Shown here: positions 56,282-64,000 of the stretch, piece by piece
How positions within the stretch are numbered: the first letter of the stretch is position 1
Layout of the letters: every line of letters starts with the position of its first letter
Source of the DNA: Pseudomonas akapageensis
GTDB taxonomy: Bacteria > Pseudomonadota > Gammaproteobacteria > Pseudomonadales > Pseudomonadaceae
Direction: 5' to 3'
NCBI RefSeq assembly: GCF_011355085.1
Contig: NZ_VXCP01000035.1
Coordinates: forward strand, 1 to 64,000
DNA: 64,000 nt
Position numbers and translations under genes: made by a program
Notes under the pieces: generated by a model
The model's input: only the letters and a program-made list of their open reading frames with translations
Told to the model about the DNA's origin: nothing
Database searches by the model: none

Positions 56282-56322
56282 TCTTGGGGGTGATTTTTTT
56301 TGCACAAACCGCCCCAGGAAGC

Positions 56323-56349
56323 AACACGGCCCCAAAAGGGGCCGTGTTG
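56323..56349. terminator. Stem-loop downstream of fxsA
   Basis: AACACGGCCCC-AAAA-GGGGCCGTGTT, a strong 11-bp stem without a clear T run, placed 17 bases beyond the fxsA stop on the minus strand. Confidence 0.65.
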
Positions 56350-56365
56350 TCCGAGGGCGACTGCC

Positions 56366-56836
56366 TCAGGAATCGCGGTGCTCGTATTCGCCTTCGATCA
56401 CGTTCGGCTGCCGTGGGCTGCCGTCCGGGCCTTGCGGGCGCCGCGCCTGCAATTCATCGGCAAAGGCTCGCTGACGCATGGCCTGCTCCTCTGCTCGCTC
56501 GCGCATCTTGCGGCTCGCCAGGCGACGGGTAAACGGCAGCAGGCAGACCAGGCCCAGCACATCACTGATGAAGCCCGGCAGGATCAGCAGGCCACCACCG
56601 ATCGCCAGCATCAGGCCCTGGAACATCTGCTCTGCCGGCAACTCGCCGCGTTGCAGGCTTTCACGTGCGCGCAGGGCCGTGGCCAGCCCGGCCACGCGCA
56701 TCACCAGCACGCCCAGGGCGGAACCGGCGATGATCAGCAGCAGCGCCGGAAAGAACCCGATCGCCGTGCTGACCTTGAAAAATACATACAGCTCCAGCAC
56801 CGGGAACAGGAGAAACAACAACAGAAAAGCGCGCAT
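56366..56836 (-). CDS. fxsA: FxsA-family inner-membrane protein
   Basis: A 156-residue protein with about four hydrophobic segments. It starts MRAFLLLFLLFPVLELYVFFK, then holds LLLIIAGSALGVLVMRVAG and GGLLILPGFISDVLGLVCLLP, which is the FxsA signature. FxsA of E. coli suppresses F-plasmid exclusion of phage T7. The normal role is unknown. A TTG codon precedes the ATG; GAGGAAA supports the ATG. It follows groES in PAO1 as well. Confidence 0.88.
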   Translation of the reverse strand: MRAFLLLFLLFPVLELYVFFKVSTAIGFFPALLLIIAGSALGVLVMRVAGLATALRARESLQRGELPAEQMFQGLMLAIGGGLLILPGFISDVLGLVCLLPFTRRLASRKMRERAEEQAMRQRAFADELQARRPQGPDGSPRQPNVIEGEYEHRDS

Positions 56837-56901
56837 CAAAGGTTTCCTCGACGGAAGATGTCCTTCCAGTAAAACCTAGATGACGTCATCAATCCGTGAT
56901 T

Positions 56902-57633
56902 TCAAGCTTCGACGGCCAGATTTGTTGGCCACCGGTCAGCGTGAGCCAGTGAAACCAGGGCTTCGCGCACTTGTTTCGGAGTATTGCAAGGCTCGGCGAA
57001 CGGCAGCCAGTACAGCCCCTGGCCAATGCGCAGGTGCATGCCTTCGCTGTCGATGCCGGCCAACTGCACGGGTGCCGTCTGCGGCAGGCCGCTCAGCTCC
57101 ACGTAATGCGCAATCGCCTTGGCGTGATCGCTGTTCATGTGCTCGACCATGCTCGCTTCGGCCTTGCCGGCAAAAGGGTTGGCCAGGGTCACATCGTGGA
57201 GCCAGTGAATGGCGCCGAAGCCGCCAATGTAGCGGTGACGCACAGGTACGAGTACCCAGAAGTCGAAGTCGTGAGCCTTGTGATAGTTGCTGGACTCGGG
57301 GAAATAACGGTAGTAACGCTCGGCAGCCGCTTCGATCTGGTCCGCCTCGATGATTTGCTGCGCCTCGGCCAGTACCGTCAGGCGGCCGGCGGCTTGCACG
57401 TCTTCGGCGTCGCGTTCGCCCACCAGCATCGAGCATTTGGGATCGCGCTGCAGGTTATGAGTGTGTTGCGCGATCCGGCTGATCAGGATCAACGGGTTGC
57501 CCTGTGAATCCAGGCAATAAGGAACCACTGATCCGAAAGGGAACCCGGGCATGGATTTGGAATGGGTAGAGAGCACCCCACGGTATTCCTTGAGCAGCAA
57601 TTCTCGTGCATGCTTAATCGCTTTTTCGCTCAC
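56902..57633 (-). CDS. hugZ: HugZ-type / pyridoxamine oxidase-like protein
   Basis: A 243-residue split-barrel protein of the pyridoxamine 5'-phosphate oxidase-like family with a C-terminal DUF2470 part (MVEHMNSDHAKAIAHYVEL). The family includes HugZ haem oxygenases, which release iron from haem, and uncharacterised relatives. FPFGSVVPY is the barrel motif. The start is GTG (MSEKAIK), with AAGGAG seven bases upstream. Haem use is inferred from the family and not visible. Confidence 0.8.
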   Translation of the reverse strand: MSEKAIKHARELLLKEYRGVLSTHSKSMPGFPFGSVVPYCLDSQGNPLILISRIAQHTHNLQRDPKCSMLVGERDAEDVQAAGRLTVLAEAQQIIEADQIEAAAERYYRYFPESSNYHKAHDFDFWVLVPVRHRYIGGFGAIHWLHDVTLANPFAGKAEASMVEHMNSDHAKAIAHYVELSGLPQTAPVQLAGIDSEGMHLRIGQGLYWLPFAEPCNTPKQVREALVSLAHADRWPTNLAVEA

Positions 57634-57777
57634 TTTATGACTCCTTAACTAGAATCCGTCAAAAACGGACAGACGCAACAGACTGAGTTCTGTCAGCGTC
57701 ATGTGGGGACGCCCCTGACTTTACCGTCCAAGCGCCCCGCTGAGGAGCACTCTCTGACCTGCTTGTGGGGAACGTAC

Positions 57778-58536
57778 ATGCAACTAAACGACAAGGTAAT
57801 CATTATCACTGGCGGCTGCCAGGGTTTGGGCCGTTCGATGGCCGAGTATCTCGCGAGCAAAGGCGCGAAGCTTGCGCTGGTGGACCTCAACCCCGAGAAA
57901 CTTGAGCAAGCCGTGGCTGCCTGCAAGGCGCATGGCGTTGAAGCCCGTGCTTATCTGTGCAACGTCGCCGACGAAGAACAGGTGACTCACATGGTGGCCC
58001 AGGTCGCCGATGACTTCGGCGCCATCCATGGCCTGATCAACAATGCCGGTATCTTGCGCGATGGCTTGCTGCTCAAGGTCAAGGACGGCGAGATGAGCAA
58101 AATGAGCCTGGCCCAATGGCAGGCAGTCATCGACGTGAACCTGACCGGCGTGTTCCTCTGCACCCGTGAAGTGGCCGCGAAGATGGTCGAGCTGAAGAAC
58201 CAGGGCGCGATCATCAATATTTCCTCGATCTCGCGGGCTGGCAACGTTGGCCAGACCAACTATACGGCCGCCAAGGCCGGCGTCGCGGCGGCGACCGTCA
58301 CCTGGGCCAAGGAACTGGCGCGCTATGGCATCCGCGTGGCGGGCATCGCACCGGGCTTCATCGAGACCGAGATGACCGCCGGCATGAAGCCTGACGCCCT
58401 GGAGAAAATGACGTCGGGTATTCCGCTCAAGCGCATGGGCAAGCCTGAGGAAATCGCTCATTCGGCGGCTTACATCTTTGAGAATGATTACTTCAGTGGG
58501 CGGATTCTGGAGTTGGATGGCGGGTTGCGCATTTAA
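57778..58536 (+). CDS. SDR-family oxidoreductase (FabG-like)
   Basis: A 252-residue short-chain dehydrogenase. The cofactor motif is TGGCQGLG, NNAG follows, and the catalytic Ser-Tyr-Lys region is NISSISRAG with NYTAAKAG. A GGGGAA ribosome site sits eight bases before the ATG. FabG-type enzymes reduce 3-oxoacyl thioesters; others act on alcohols or sugars. It is divergent from the HugZ-type gene. PAO1 equivalent PA4389. Confidence 0.88.
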   Translation: MQLNDKVIIITGGCQGLGRSMAEYLASKGAKLALVDLNPEKLEQAVAACKAHGVEARAYLCNVADEEQVTHMVAQVADDFGAIHGLINNAGILRDGLLLKVKDGEMSKMSLAQWQAVIDVNLTGVFLCTREVAAKMVELKNQGAIINISSISRAGNVGQTNYTAAKAGVAAATVTWAKELARYGIRVAGIAPGFIETEMTAGMKPDALEKMTSGIPLKRMGKPEEIAHSAAYIFENDYFSGRILELDGGLRI

Positions 58537-58551
58537 AAGCCCGCACATTCT

Positions 58552-58661
58552 CTGTAGCCGCTGCCGCCAGGCTGCGCTGGAGTCCCGCAGGGGCTCCCTG
58601 GCGGTCTTGAGACCTTGCGCCCGCTGACGCGCGCGAGCGCAGCCTGCGGCAGCGGCTACAG
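58552..58661. repeat. Long inverted repeat (family 3)
   Basis: CTGTAGCCGCTGCCGCCAGG at one end faces CCTGCGGCAGCGGCTACAG at the other, around a 70-base core with its own palindromes. It is located between the SDR and DUF481 genes, whose 3' ends converge on it. A REPIN-like element with a different sequence from families 1 and 2. Confidence 0.75.
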
Positions 58662-58699
58662 GGTTCGCATCCGCCCCAAGGATAGCGCGCTCCCAAGCC

Positions 58700-59707
58700 T
58701 TACCAGGTCACCCCAAACCCAACCGTATACCGCGTCTTGTCCAGATCCTGCTCCTCAGTCCCACTGATAATGTCTCTCTCAGCCTTGAGATTGAGCGACG
58801 CCCAGTCGGTCACCTTGTAGCGAAAACCTGCTTCCGCATCGAGGGCATAATTGGCCACGTCGCCCAGTGGCTTGCCGACTTCGCCGTTGGTGAAGAACTC
58901 TACCTTCTTGCCCACCAGATAGCGGTTGTAATCCCACTTCATGGCCACCGAATAGAAGTTGTCCTTGCTACCGTCCGCGTATTCGAAGTCGGTACGGTTG
59001 AGCAGCGAGCCCAGAGAGAAAGCGCCCAGCTCATTGTCCCAGAACTGATAACCCGGACCGGTACCGATGGTGCGCTGACGCGCAAGGTCTTCGATATGGT
59101 CGCGCTGGTACTTCAGACGCCCCTGCCAGAACCACTTGTCGTCGATGAAGTGGTCCAGGGCATATTCGGCCTTCCAGTTGTTGGTGTTGGTCGTACCGTC
59201 CTGGCTCTCGCGGTTGTACTCGCCTTCAGCGTGATGGCGCCAGCGGCCGTGACGGGCAGTGGTCTTGAAGTCAACATCGTAATTATCGGTGTCGGATTCG
59301 GAGCGCTGGTAATCCATCGCCAGGTCCACATTGCCCTTGATCACCAGATCTTCGACCACGGGCTTGGGCTTGAGGATCTGCTGGATACTTGCCAATTCCA
59401 CGGTTCTGGGCGCATCGCCGTTGGCCAGGGTCACTTTGCCGGGCTCTGCGGCGTGCAGCGCCTTGGCTCTTTCGCCACTATATTCATCTTGCTTGACCAG
59501 CAACTCCCGGTCGCTTTCCAGGGTTTTGACCTGCTTCCAGTCAATCGGTATGGCGCCGCCGTATTCGGTCTGGAGCAGCAATTTGCCGCCGTCGAAAAGG
59601 ACGATCTTGCCGCTCAGACGGTCGCCATTTTTCATCCAGACAGTATCGGCAAGGGCGCAGGTGGAAAGGATGGAAATGAAGACGCAACACAAAACTCTGA
59701 ACAACAT
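58700..59707 (-). CDS. DUF481 outer-envelope protein
   Basis: A 335-residue exported protein. The signal peptide ends LSTCALA before DTVWMKNG. The first third is a soluble beta domain (NGDRLSGKIVLFDGGKLLLQ), and the C-terminal two thirds form a DUF481-type beta barrel rich in alternating hydrophobic/polar strands with a terminal YTVGFGVTW. It is probably an outer-membrane barrel. The ATG at 59707 follows a TTG in frame and no clear ribosome site is seen. PAO1 equivalent PA4390. Confidence 0.85.
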   Translation of the reverse strand: MLFRVLCCVFISILSTCALADTVWMKNGDRLSGKIVLFDGGKLLLQTEYGGAIPIDWKQVKTLESDRELLVKQDEYSGERAKALHAAEPGKVTLANGDAPRTVELASIQQILKPKPVVEDLVIKGNVDLAMDYQRSESDTDNYDVDFKTTARHGRWRHHAEGEYNRESQDGTTNTNNWKAEYALDHFIDDKWFWQGRLKYQRDHIEDLARQRTIGTGPGYQFWDNELGAFSLGSLLNRTDFEYADGSKDNFYSVAMKWDYNRYLVGKKVEFFTNGEVGKPLGDVANYALDAEAGFRYKVTDWASLNLKAERDIISGTEEQDLDKTRYTVGFGVTW

Positions 59708-59835
59708 AAGCAAACACTGGACTCTGATTTCGAGAAAAATCGGGCATTATCCGGATAGCACCCCCCTGAGCAAGGACTGACTGACCAAATGGTGTTGAGT
59801 TCAATACGTGTTTGCATCCATCGACGGAACCGCGC

Positions 59836-60186
59836 ATGACCGAACCGGCAATCGATCCCGAAGACAGCCAGGCCCGACGGACGGCATTGTATGTGGCGCT
59901 TGGGCAGGTACCCGAGGGAAAGGTGGTGACTTATGGCCAACTGGCCGACTTGGCGGGCCTGGGCCGAGCCGCTCGTTGGGTGGGGCGTACGCTCAGCCAA
60001 CTGCCCGACGGTACCCGACTGCCCTGGCATCGCGTGGTCGCCTCTGGCGGGCGCATCAGCCTTAAGCTGGGCACGGTTTCAGGCGACGAACAACGTGCCC
60101 GCTTGCGTGCAGAAGGCGTCAATATCTCTAATAATCGTGTGGATATGAAGTGCCATGGCTGGCGCCCGATGGATCACAGCGGTTAG
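59836..60186 (+). CDS. Alkyltransferase-like protein (ATL)
   Basis: A 116-residue relative of O6-alkylguanine-DNA alkyltransferase in which the reactive cysteine is replaced: the active-site PCHR is here PWHR (LPWHRVV). It keeps the DNA-binding fold (GKVVTYGQLADLAGL, SISLK-like tail). ATLs bind O6-alkylguanine and pass it to nucleotide excision repair without transferring the alkyl group. Start chosen at MTEPAID with CGGAA upstream. Confidence 0.9.
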   Translation: MTEPAIDPEDSQARRTALYVALGQVPEGKVVTYGQLADLAGLGRAARWVGRTLSQLPDGTRLPWHRVVASGGRISLKLGTVSGDEQRARLRAEGVNISNNRVDMKCHGWRPMDHSG

Positions 60187-60229
60187 AGTGCGCGCTTTGT
60201 TTTCGAAAATCTGAGGCAGACTCCAGCCC

Positions 60230-61777
60230 ATGCCCCGTAAAACCTGGCGCGCCGCGCTCGCCGCATATGCCAGCCCGTCGACTCTCGTGCTCCTGCTGCT
60301 CGGATTTGCTGCCGGCATGCCGTACATGCTGGTTTTTTCGACGCTGTCCGTCTGGCTCCGCGAAGCGGGCGTTGCCCGAGAGACCATTGGTTATGCCAGC
60401 CTGATCGGGCTGGCGTACGCCTTTAAATGGGTCTGGTCGCCACTGCTCGATCAATGGCGACTGCCCGTGCTGGGTAAGCTCGGCCGACGCCGTTCCTGGC
60501 TGGTGCTGTCACAGGCACTGGTGGTCGTGGGCCTGATCGGCATGGGCTTCTGCGACCCGCAGAAACACCTGTCCTGGCTCATTGCCCTGGCAGTTCTCGT
60601 CGCCTTCGCCTCGGCAACCCAGGACATCGCCGTCGATGCCTATCGCCTGGAGATCGCCGAGGACAACCGCCAGGCCGCCCTGGCCGCCAGTTACATGGCC
60701 GGCTATCGAGTCGCCGCCCTGCTGGCTACGGCCGGTGCGCTGTTCTTCGCCGAGGGCTTCGGATCGACTGGATTCAATTACCTGCACAAGGCCTGGACCG
60801 GCACCTACGTACTGTTCGGCGTGCTGATGGTGCCGGCGCTGATCACCAGCCTGGTCATGCGTGAACCACCCGTACCGCTGCGCACGCAGCTGTCGGCGGC
60901 GCGGTATGGCTTCAGCCATCAGTTGGTGTCGGTGTTCGTGCTGATTATCCTGCTGATCTCGGTTCCGGCAATGTTCACCCAGCTGTATTACACCGATTTC
61001 GCCAGCGTACTGTTCGAAGGCGTCAGCCTGCTCGACCTGCTGCTCGAAGACCGGGCCTTCCTGCGGGCAATCCTCTACATCGTCCTGACGTCCCTGTGCC
61101 TGTCCTCCATGGGCCGCCGCGGCCTGGCCCCGGTACTGACCCCGGTGAACGACTTCATCGTGCGTTACCGCTGGCAGGCGCTGCTGTTGCTCGGCCTGAT
61201 CGCGACCTACCGGATGTCCGACACGGTAATGGGCGTCATGGCCAACGTTTTCTACATCGACCAGGGCTTCAGCAAGGATCAGATCGCCAGCGTCAGCAAG
61301 ATCTTCGGCCTGATCATGACCCTGCTCGGCGCGGGTTTCGGCGGCCTGCTGATCGTGCGTTTCGGCATCCTGCCGATTCTGTTCATCGGCGGCGCTGCCT
61401 CGGCCGCGACCAATATCCTGTTCCTGATGCTGGCCGACATGGGCCCCAACCTGCAAATGCTGGTGGTGACCATCTCGCTGGACAACTTCAGTTCGGGCCT
61501 GGCGACTTCCGCCTTCGTCGCCTACCTGTCGAGCCTGACCAACCTGAAATTCTCGGCCACGCAATACGCCCTGCTCAGTTCGATCATGTTGCTGCTGCCA
61601 CGCCTGATCGGCGGCTATTCCGGGGTCATGGTGGAGAAGTACGGCTATCACGAGTTCTTCCTGATCACCGCACTACTGGGCGTGCCAACGCTGATTCTGA
61701 TTGCCCTGCACTGGCATCAGGAGAACCGGCGCAATGGCGAAGCAGCCATCGAAAACTCGGTCGGCGAGCAACGTTGA
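60230..61777 (+). CDS. ampG: AmpG-type muropeptide permease
   Basis: A 515-residue major-facilitator protein with about 14 hydrophobic segments, starting after RKTWRAALAAYASPSTLVLLLLGFAAGMPYMLVFS. It contains ATQDIAVDAYRLEI, a signature of AmpG/SLC33-type permeases that import anhydro-muropeptides for recycling and AmpC induction. The length exceeds E. coli AmpG (491) slightly. No strong ribosome site precedes the ATG. PAO1 equivalent PA4393. Confidence 0.93.
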   Translation: MPRKTWRAALAAYASPSTLVLLLLGFAAGMPYMLVFSTLSVWLREAGVARETIGYASLIGLAYAFKWVWSPLLDQWRLPVLGKLGRRRSWLVLSQALVVVGLIGMGFCDPQKHLSWLIALAVLVAFASATQDIAVDAYRLEIAEDNRQAALAASYMAGYRVAALLATAGALFFAEGFGSTGFNYLHKAWTGTYVLFGVLMVPALITSLVMREPPVPLRTQLSAARYGFSHQLVSVFVLIILLISVPAMFTQLYYTDFASVLFEGVSLLDLLLEDRAFLRAILYIVLTSLCLSSMGRRGLAPVLTPVNDFIVRYRWQALLLLGLIATYRMSDTVMGVMANVFYIDQGFSKDQIASVSKIFGLIMTLLGAGFGGLLIVRFGILPILFIGGAASAATNILFLMLADMGPNLQMLVVTISLDNFSSGLATSAFVAYLSSLTNLKFSATQYALLSSIMLLLPRLIGGYSGVMVEKYGYHEFFLITALLGVPTLILIALHWHQENRRNGEAAIENSVGEQR

Positions 61778-61780
61778 AAC

Positions 61781-61817
61781 AAAAAAAGCCCCGGTCCATC
61801 GAACCGGGGCGTTTTTT
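61781..61817 (+). terminator. Terminator after ampG (duplicated)
   Basis: A7, then GCCCCGGTCCATCGAACCGGGGC, then GTTTTTTT. It is about 95% identical to the terminator at 62362-62400 and also closes the convergent fragment of mscS. Confidence 0.88.
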
Positions 61818-61832
61818 TCATCAGGTGTGGCG

Positions 61833-61948
61833 TTATTGCTCGGCGCCTTCCTGGACCAGTCGAATCACCCGTTGCGGAAAGGGAATATCAACCCCTTCGG
61901 CCTTGAGATGATCGCGCGCGTGTTCATTGAGCATGAACATCACGTCCC
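61833..61948 (-). pseudogene. 3' fragment of mscS
   Basis: The frame encodes the last 37 residues of the MscS-type protein (DVMFMLNEHARDHL...) ending in TAA, with one Val-to-Ile change (RVIRLVQ). It lacks a start. It appears to be a displaced or imported 3' end of a channel gene. Confidence 0.9.
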
Positions 61949-61951
61949 GGC

Positions 61952-62113
61952 TTAAGAGCTTTTGAAGACCGGAGGCGGATCCAAGCAATCAGGATTGTAC
62001 GGATTGATATCGCATTTATAGGTTAGCTCAGGGCCATATCCTTTAGGAAAGAAACGGCCATTTGCACAGCCAGAAAGTGTTATCAATACAATTATCACTG
62101 TAAGTGCTTTCAT
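61952..62113 (-). CDS. Small lipoprotein (53 aa) in the mscS insert
   Basis: A 53-residue lipoprotein: MKALTVIIVLITLSGC signal with lipobox TLSGC (Cys16), then a mature region with two further cysteines (TYKCDIN, PDCLDPPP). GGAG lies five bases before the ATG. It is much more AT-rich than its neighbours and uses codons such as ATA and AAA freely, which suggests recent acquisition. The stop lies 4 bases from the duplicated mscS end. No family is recognised. The gene is short and could easily be missed. Confidence 0.75.
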   Translation of the reverse strand: MKALTVIIVLITLSGCANGRFFPKGYGPELTYKCDINPYNPDCLDPPPVFKSS

Positions 62114-62134
62114 ATGAGCTCCAGCTTTTGAAGA
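61957..62134. repeat. 12-bp direct repeat around the lipoprotein gene
   Basis: AGCTTTTGAAGA occurs at 61957-61968 (inside the last codons) and again at 62123-62134 (just before its ribosome site). Confidence 0.75.
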
Positions 62135-62361
62135 GCATAGAGCTCAAGATCAGGCGCTATCTATCATTTCGTTCTGATTCGTTTATGGGAAGCATCTGAT
62201 GTATCGCTGAGGCGTGTAAGACTACAGGCAAAGCCTGGATACCTCATGCTTGATAAATGAGCAAAAAAGGATCATCGCAGATCAGCGTGAAATTGCCTGA
62301 CCAAACCGGACTCTGTGGGAGCGGGTGACCATTTCATCAGGTTCGGCGCTAACCGACAGAT
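62114..62361. other. AT-rich insert between lipoprotein and duplicated terminator
   Basis: About 250 bases without a convincing gene. A degenerate REP-like string CTCTGTGGGAGCGGGTGACC sits near 62311. The composition is AT-rich in the first half and becomes typical toward the right end. Confidence 0.6.
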
Positions 62362-62400
62362 AAAAAAAAGCCCCGATCCATTGAACCGGGGCTTTTTTTC
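62362..62400 (-). terminator. Terminator of mscS
   Basis: A8, then GCCCCGATCCATTGAACCGGGGC, then T7. Counterpart of the terminator at 61781-61817. Confidence 0.88.
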
Positions 62401-62529
62401 ATCAGGTGTGGCGTTATTGCTCGGCGCCTTCCTGGACCAGTCGAACCACCCGTTGCGGGAAGGGAATATCGACCCCTTCAGCTTTGAGATGATCGCGCGC
62501 GTGTTCATTGAGCATGAACATCACGTCCC
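62363..62529. repeat. Direct repeat copy B (mscS 3' end)
   Basis: Partner of 61781-61948. It supplies the actual last 38 codons, including stop, of the intact channel gene and its terminator. Confidence 0.95.
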
Positions 62530-63256
62530 AATAATCCGCCGTATTGACCCAGGCCCGCAGGGAAACGGTGATCGAGCTGTCGCCCAGGGTCGACACGACC
62601 GCCTGCGGCGCAGGATCGGCCAGTACCCGTGGATCCCTGGCCAGATCCAGCAAGACCTGACGTGCCTTCTGCAGATCGGCCTGGTAATCGACACCGACAT
62701 CGAACACGACTTTGCGGGTCGGCTGACGGTTGTGGTTGGTGATGATGCCGTTGGACAGATTGCCGTTGGGCACGATGACGGTCTTGTTGTCACCGGTGCG
62801 CAGCACGGTGTGGAAGATCTGGATGCTATCGACCGTACCGGTCACACCTTGCGCTTCGATCACGTCACCGAGGCGAAATGGACGGAACAGCAGAATCAGC
62901 ACCCCACCGGCGAAGTTCGCCAGGCTGCCTTGCAAGGCCAGGCCGATGGCCAGGCCGGCAGCACCGATGGCAGCCACGAACGAGGTGGTCTCGATGCCGA
63001 TCATCGAGGCGACGCTGACCACCAGGAGCACTTTCAAAACGACATTGGCCAGACTGCTGATGAAGCCTTGCAGGGCCAGATCGGTGCTTCTGATTGCCAG
63101 CAACCTGCCGATCTTCTGGCTCAGCTTGTTGACCAGCCACCAGCCAATGGCCAGGGTCACCAGTGCCAACAGCACCCGACTGCCATACTCCATGATCATC
63201 GGGATCCAGGTTTGCGAAGTCTTGACCAGGTGATCCACTTCAGCATTCAAATCCAT
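62414..63256 (-). CDS. mscS: MscS-family small-conductance mechanosensitive channel
   Basis: A 280-residue channel with three membrane helices (residues about 22-45, 65-88, 92-125) ending in the pore helix region AAIGAAGLAIGLALQGSLANFAGG, then a beta domain and cytoplasmic vestibule. It gates ions during hypo-osmotic shock. AGGAG sits six bases before the ATG. Its 3' end is one arm of the duplication described above. PAO1 equivalent PA4394. Confidence 0.93.
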   Translation of the reverse strand: MDLNAEVDHLVKTSQTWIPMIMEYGSRVLLALVTLAIGWWLVNKLSQKIGRLLAIRSTDLALQGFISSLANVVLKVLLVVSVASMIGIETTSFVAAIGAAGLAIGLALQGSLANFAGGVLILLFRPFRLGDVIEAQGVTGTVDSIQIFHTVLRTGDNKTVIVPNGNLSNGIITNHNRQPTRKVVFDVGVDYQADLQKARQVLLDLARDPRVLADPAPQAVVSTLGDSSITVSLRAWVNTADYWDVMFMLNEHARDHLKAEGVDIPFPQRVVRLVQEGAEQ

Positions 63257-63357
63257 GTTTCTCTCCTGTTGCCGGGTGGCAATTATCAGTTGGCCGATAC
63301 GATCGAGGGTCCCCCACTCGATCGTATCCTGCGGCCTTTGGCGGCGGCGCCAGGCGA

Positions 63358-63843
63358 TCAGTCGCGGAAGTTGTTGAACTGCAGCGGCATGCCGAATTCC
63401 TTGGCGCGCAAGGCGGCGATGGCTTCCTGCAGGTCATCACGCTTCTTGCCGGTGACACGCACCTGCTCACCCTGGATCGCGGCCTGCACCTTCAGCTTGG
63501 CGTCCTTGATATGAGCGACAATCTTCTTCGCGAGTTCCTTATCGATACCTTCCTTGAGCACGGCTTCCTGTTTCACGACCTTGCCCGAGGCGTAAGCGTC
63601 CTTGATTTCAAGGCACTGAACGTCGATCTTGCGCTTGACCAGCGCGAGCTTGAGGATCTCGATCATCGCCTCCAACTGGAAGTCGGCCTCGGCGGTCAGG
63701 TTCACGGTCAGTTCCTTTTCCTTGAACTCGAAGCTGCCCTTGCCCTTCAAGTCATAGCGGCGATCCAGTTCCTTGACGGCGTTCTCGACAGCATTGGTGA
63801 CTTCGTGCTTGTCCAGTTCGGATACCACGTCGAACGACGGCAT
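63358..63843 (-). CDS. yajQ: YajQ-family c-di-GMP-binding protein
   Basis: A 161-residue protein starting MPSFDVVSELDKHEVTNAV with two ferredoxin-like alpha/beta halves and GIDKELAKKIVAHIKDAKLK in the second half. YajQ homologues bind nucleotides and c-di-GMP; in P. fluorescens the protein is reported to modulate ribosome-modifying RimK. GGAGAAA lies seven bases before the ATG. PAO1 equivalent PA4395. Confidence 0.93.
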   Translation of the reverse strand: MPSFDVVSELDKHEVTNAVENAVKELDRRYDLKGKGSFEFKEKELTVNLTAEADFQLEAMIEILKLALVKRKIDVQCLEIKDAYASGKVVKQEAVLKEGIDKELAKKIVAHIKDAKLKVQAAIQGEQVRVTGKKRDDLQEAIAALRAKEFGMPLQFNNFRD

Positions 63844-63990
63844 GTAATTTCTCCATAATAAACGGCGCAGCTCAGCATACAGATGGAGCACGCCTGGTTT
63901 GACGGTTAAAATGCAGAGCCATTATAACGGCTGCCAGCATTGCGAATTGCCCTTGATGGGCTTTATTCCACCCGACATTGCGAGACTGCC

Positions 63991-64000
63991 ATGCCAACTG
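63991..64000 (+). other. Possible start of the next gene
   Basis: ATGCCAACTG is the last sequence, with GCGAGA about seven bases before it. The recalled PAO1 order places a ketopantoate reductase (panE) region near here, and MPT would suit its start, but ten bases cannot decide it. Confidence 0.25.

Larger units (their letters stand above)
61781..61948. repeat. Direct repeat copy A (terminator plus mscS 3' end)
   Basis: A 168-base block repeated at 62363-62529, with about seven substitutions and one indel. The repeat ends abruptly after CACGTCCC in both copies. The two copies flank the AT-rich insert with the lipoprotein gene. In the reading frame, all but one difference is synonymous. Confidence 0.95.

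Noticed and set aside
61778..62413. A mobile element with transposase at the mscS duplication
   Set aside because: No transposase or integrase frame on either strand and no terminal inverted repeats; only direct repeats and a tiny lipoprotein gene.

Overview
The window looks like a core-chromosome segment of a Pseudomonas fluorescens-group bacterium. The proteins read as Pseudomonas throughout (MvaT, ColRS, OlsBA, BifA, imelysin lipoproteins, a PctA-type chemoreceptor). The DNA is GC-rich and carries the REP-type repeats typical of this group. The gene order, from memory, follows P. aeruginosa PAO1 from about PA4310 to PA4396. No rRNA, tRNA, CRISPR array, insertion sequence or prophage was found. 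Nearly all strand-opposite long reading frames are GC-driven shadows.

Layout. 0-8 kb: a HerA-type ATPase, an amino-acid chemoreceptor, a three-gene envelope glycan operon (glycosyltransferase, DUF2334 deacetylase, UPF0104 flippase-like protein), a small acidic protein and purU. 8-17 kb: mvaT, sbcB and a six-gene membrane/MoxR operon (RDD, SpoIIM, DUF4129, DUF4350, MoxR, DUF58). 17-30 kb: PilZ protein, TPR-like lipoprotein, pyruvate kinase, the sadC-like diguanylate cyclase overlapping a ferredoxin reductase, class I fumarase, DJ-1/PfpI protein, YceI and a cardiolipin synthase, a serine hydrolase, an acyl-CoA dehydrogenase-like protein and olsBA. 30-38 kb: acpH, an ArsR-MFS-XenB operon, a coiled-coil membrane protein, an epimerase, argP/argO and sodB. 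38-50 kb: bifA, a Fur-box-headed imelysin/di-haem/imelysin/DUF1513 cluster and mexVW. 50-58 kb: methyltransferase, colRS, a PAP2 phosphatase, groESL, fxsA, a HugZ-type protein and an SDR. 58-64 kb: DUF481 protein, an alkyltransferase-like protein, ampG, mscS and yajQ.

Themes. Cyclic-di-GMP functions recur (PilZ protein, SadC-like cyclase, BifA phosphodiesterase, YajQ). So do envelope lipid and glycan remodelling (OlsBA, ClsB-like, PAP2, ColRS, the glycosyltransferase operon, AmpG) and iron or redox handling (imelysin cluster, SodB, XenB, HugZ).

The most unusual structure lies between ampG and mscS. The last ~115 bp of mscS and its terminator are duplicated (about 95% identical) on either side of an AT-rich insert. 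The insert carries a 53-codon lipoprotein gene that is short enough to escape ordinary ORF calling. Second in interest are the Fur-box imelysin cluster, which has no inner-membrane iron permease, and the uncharacterised glycosyltransferase/DUF2334/UPF0104 operon.
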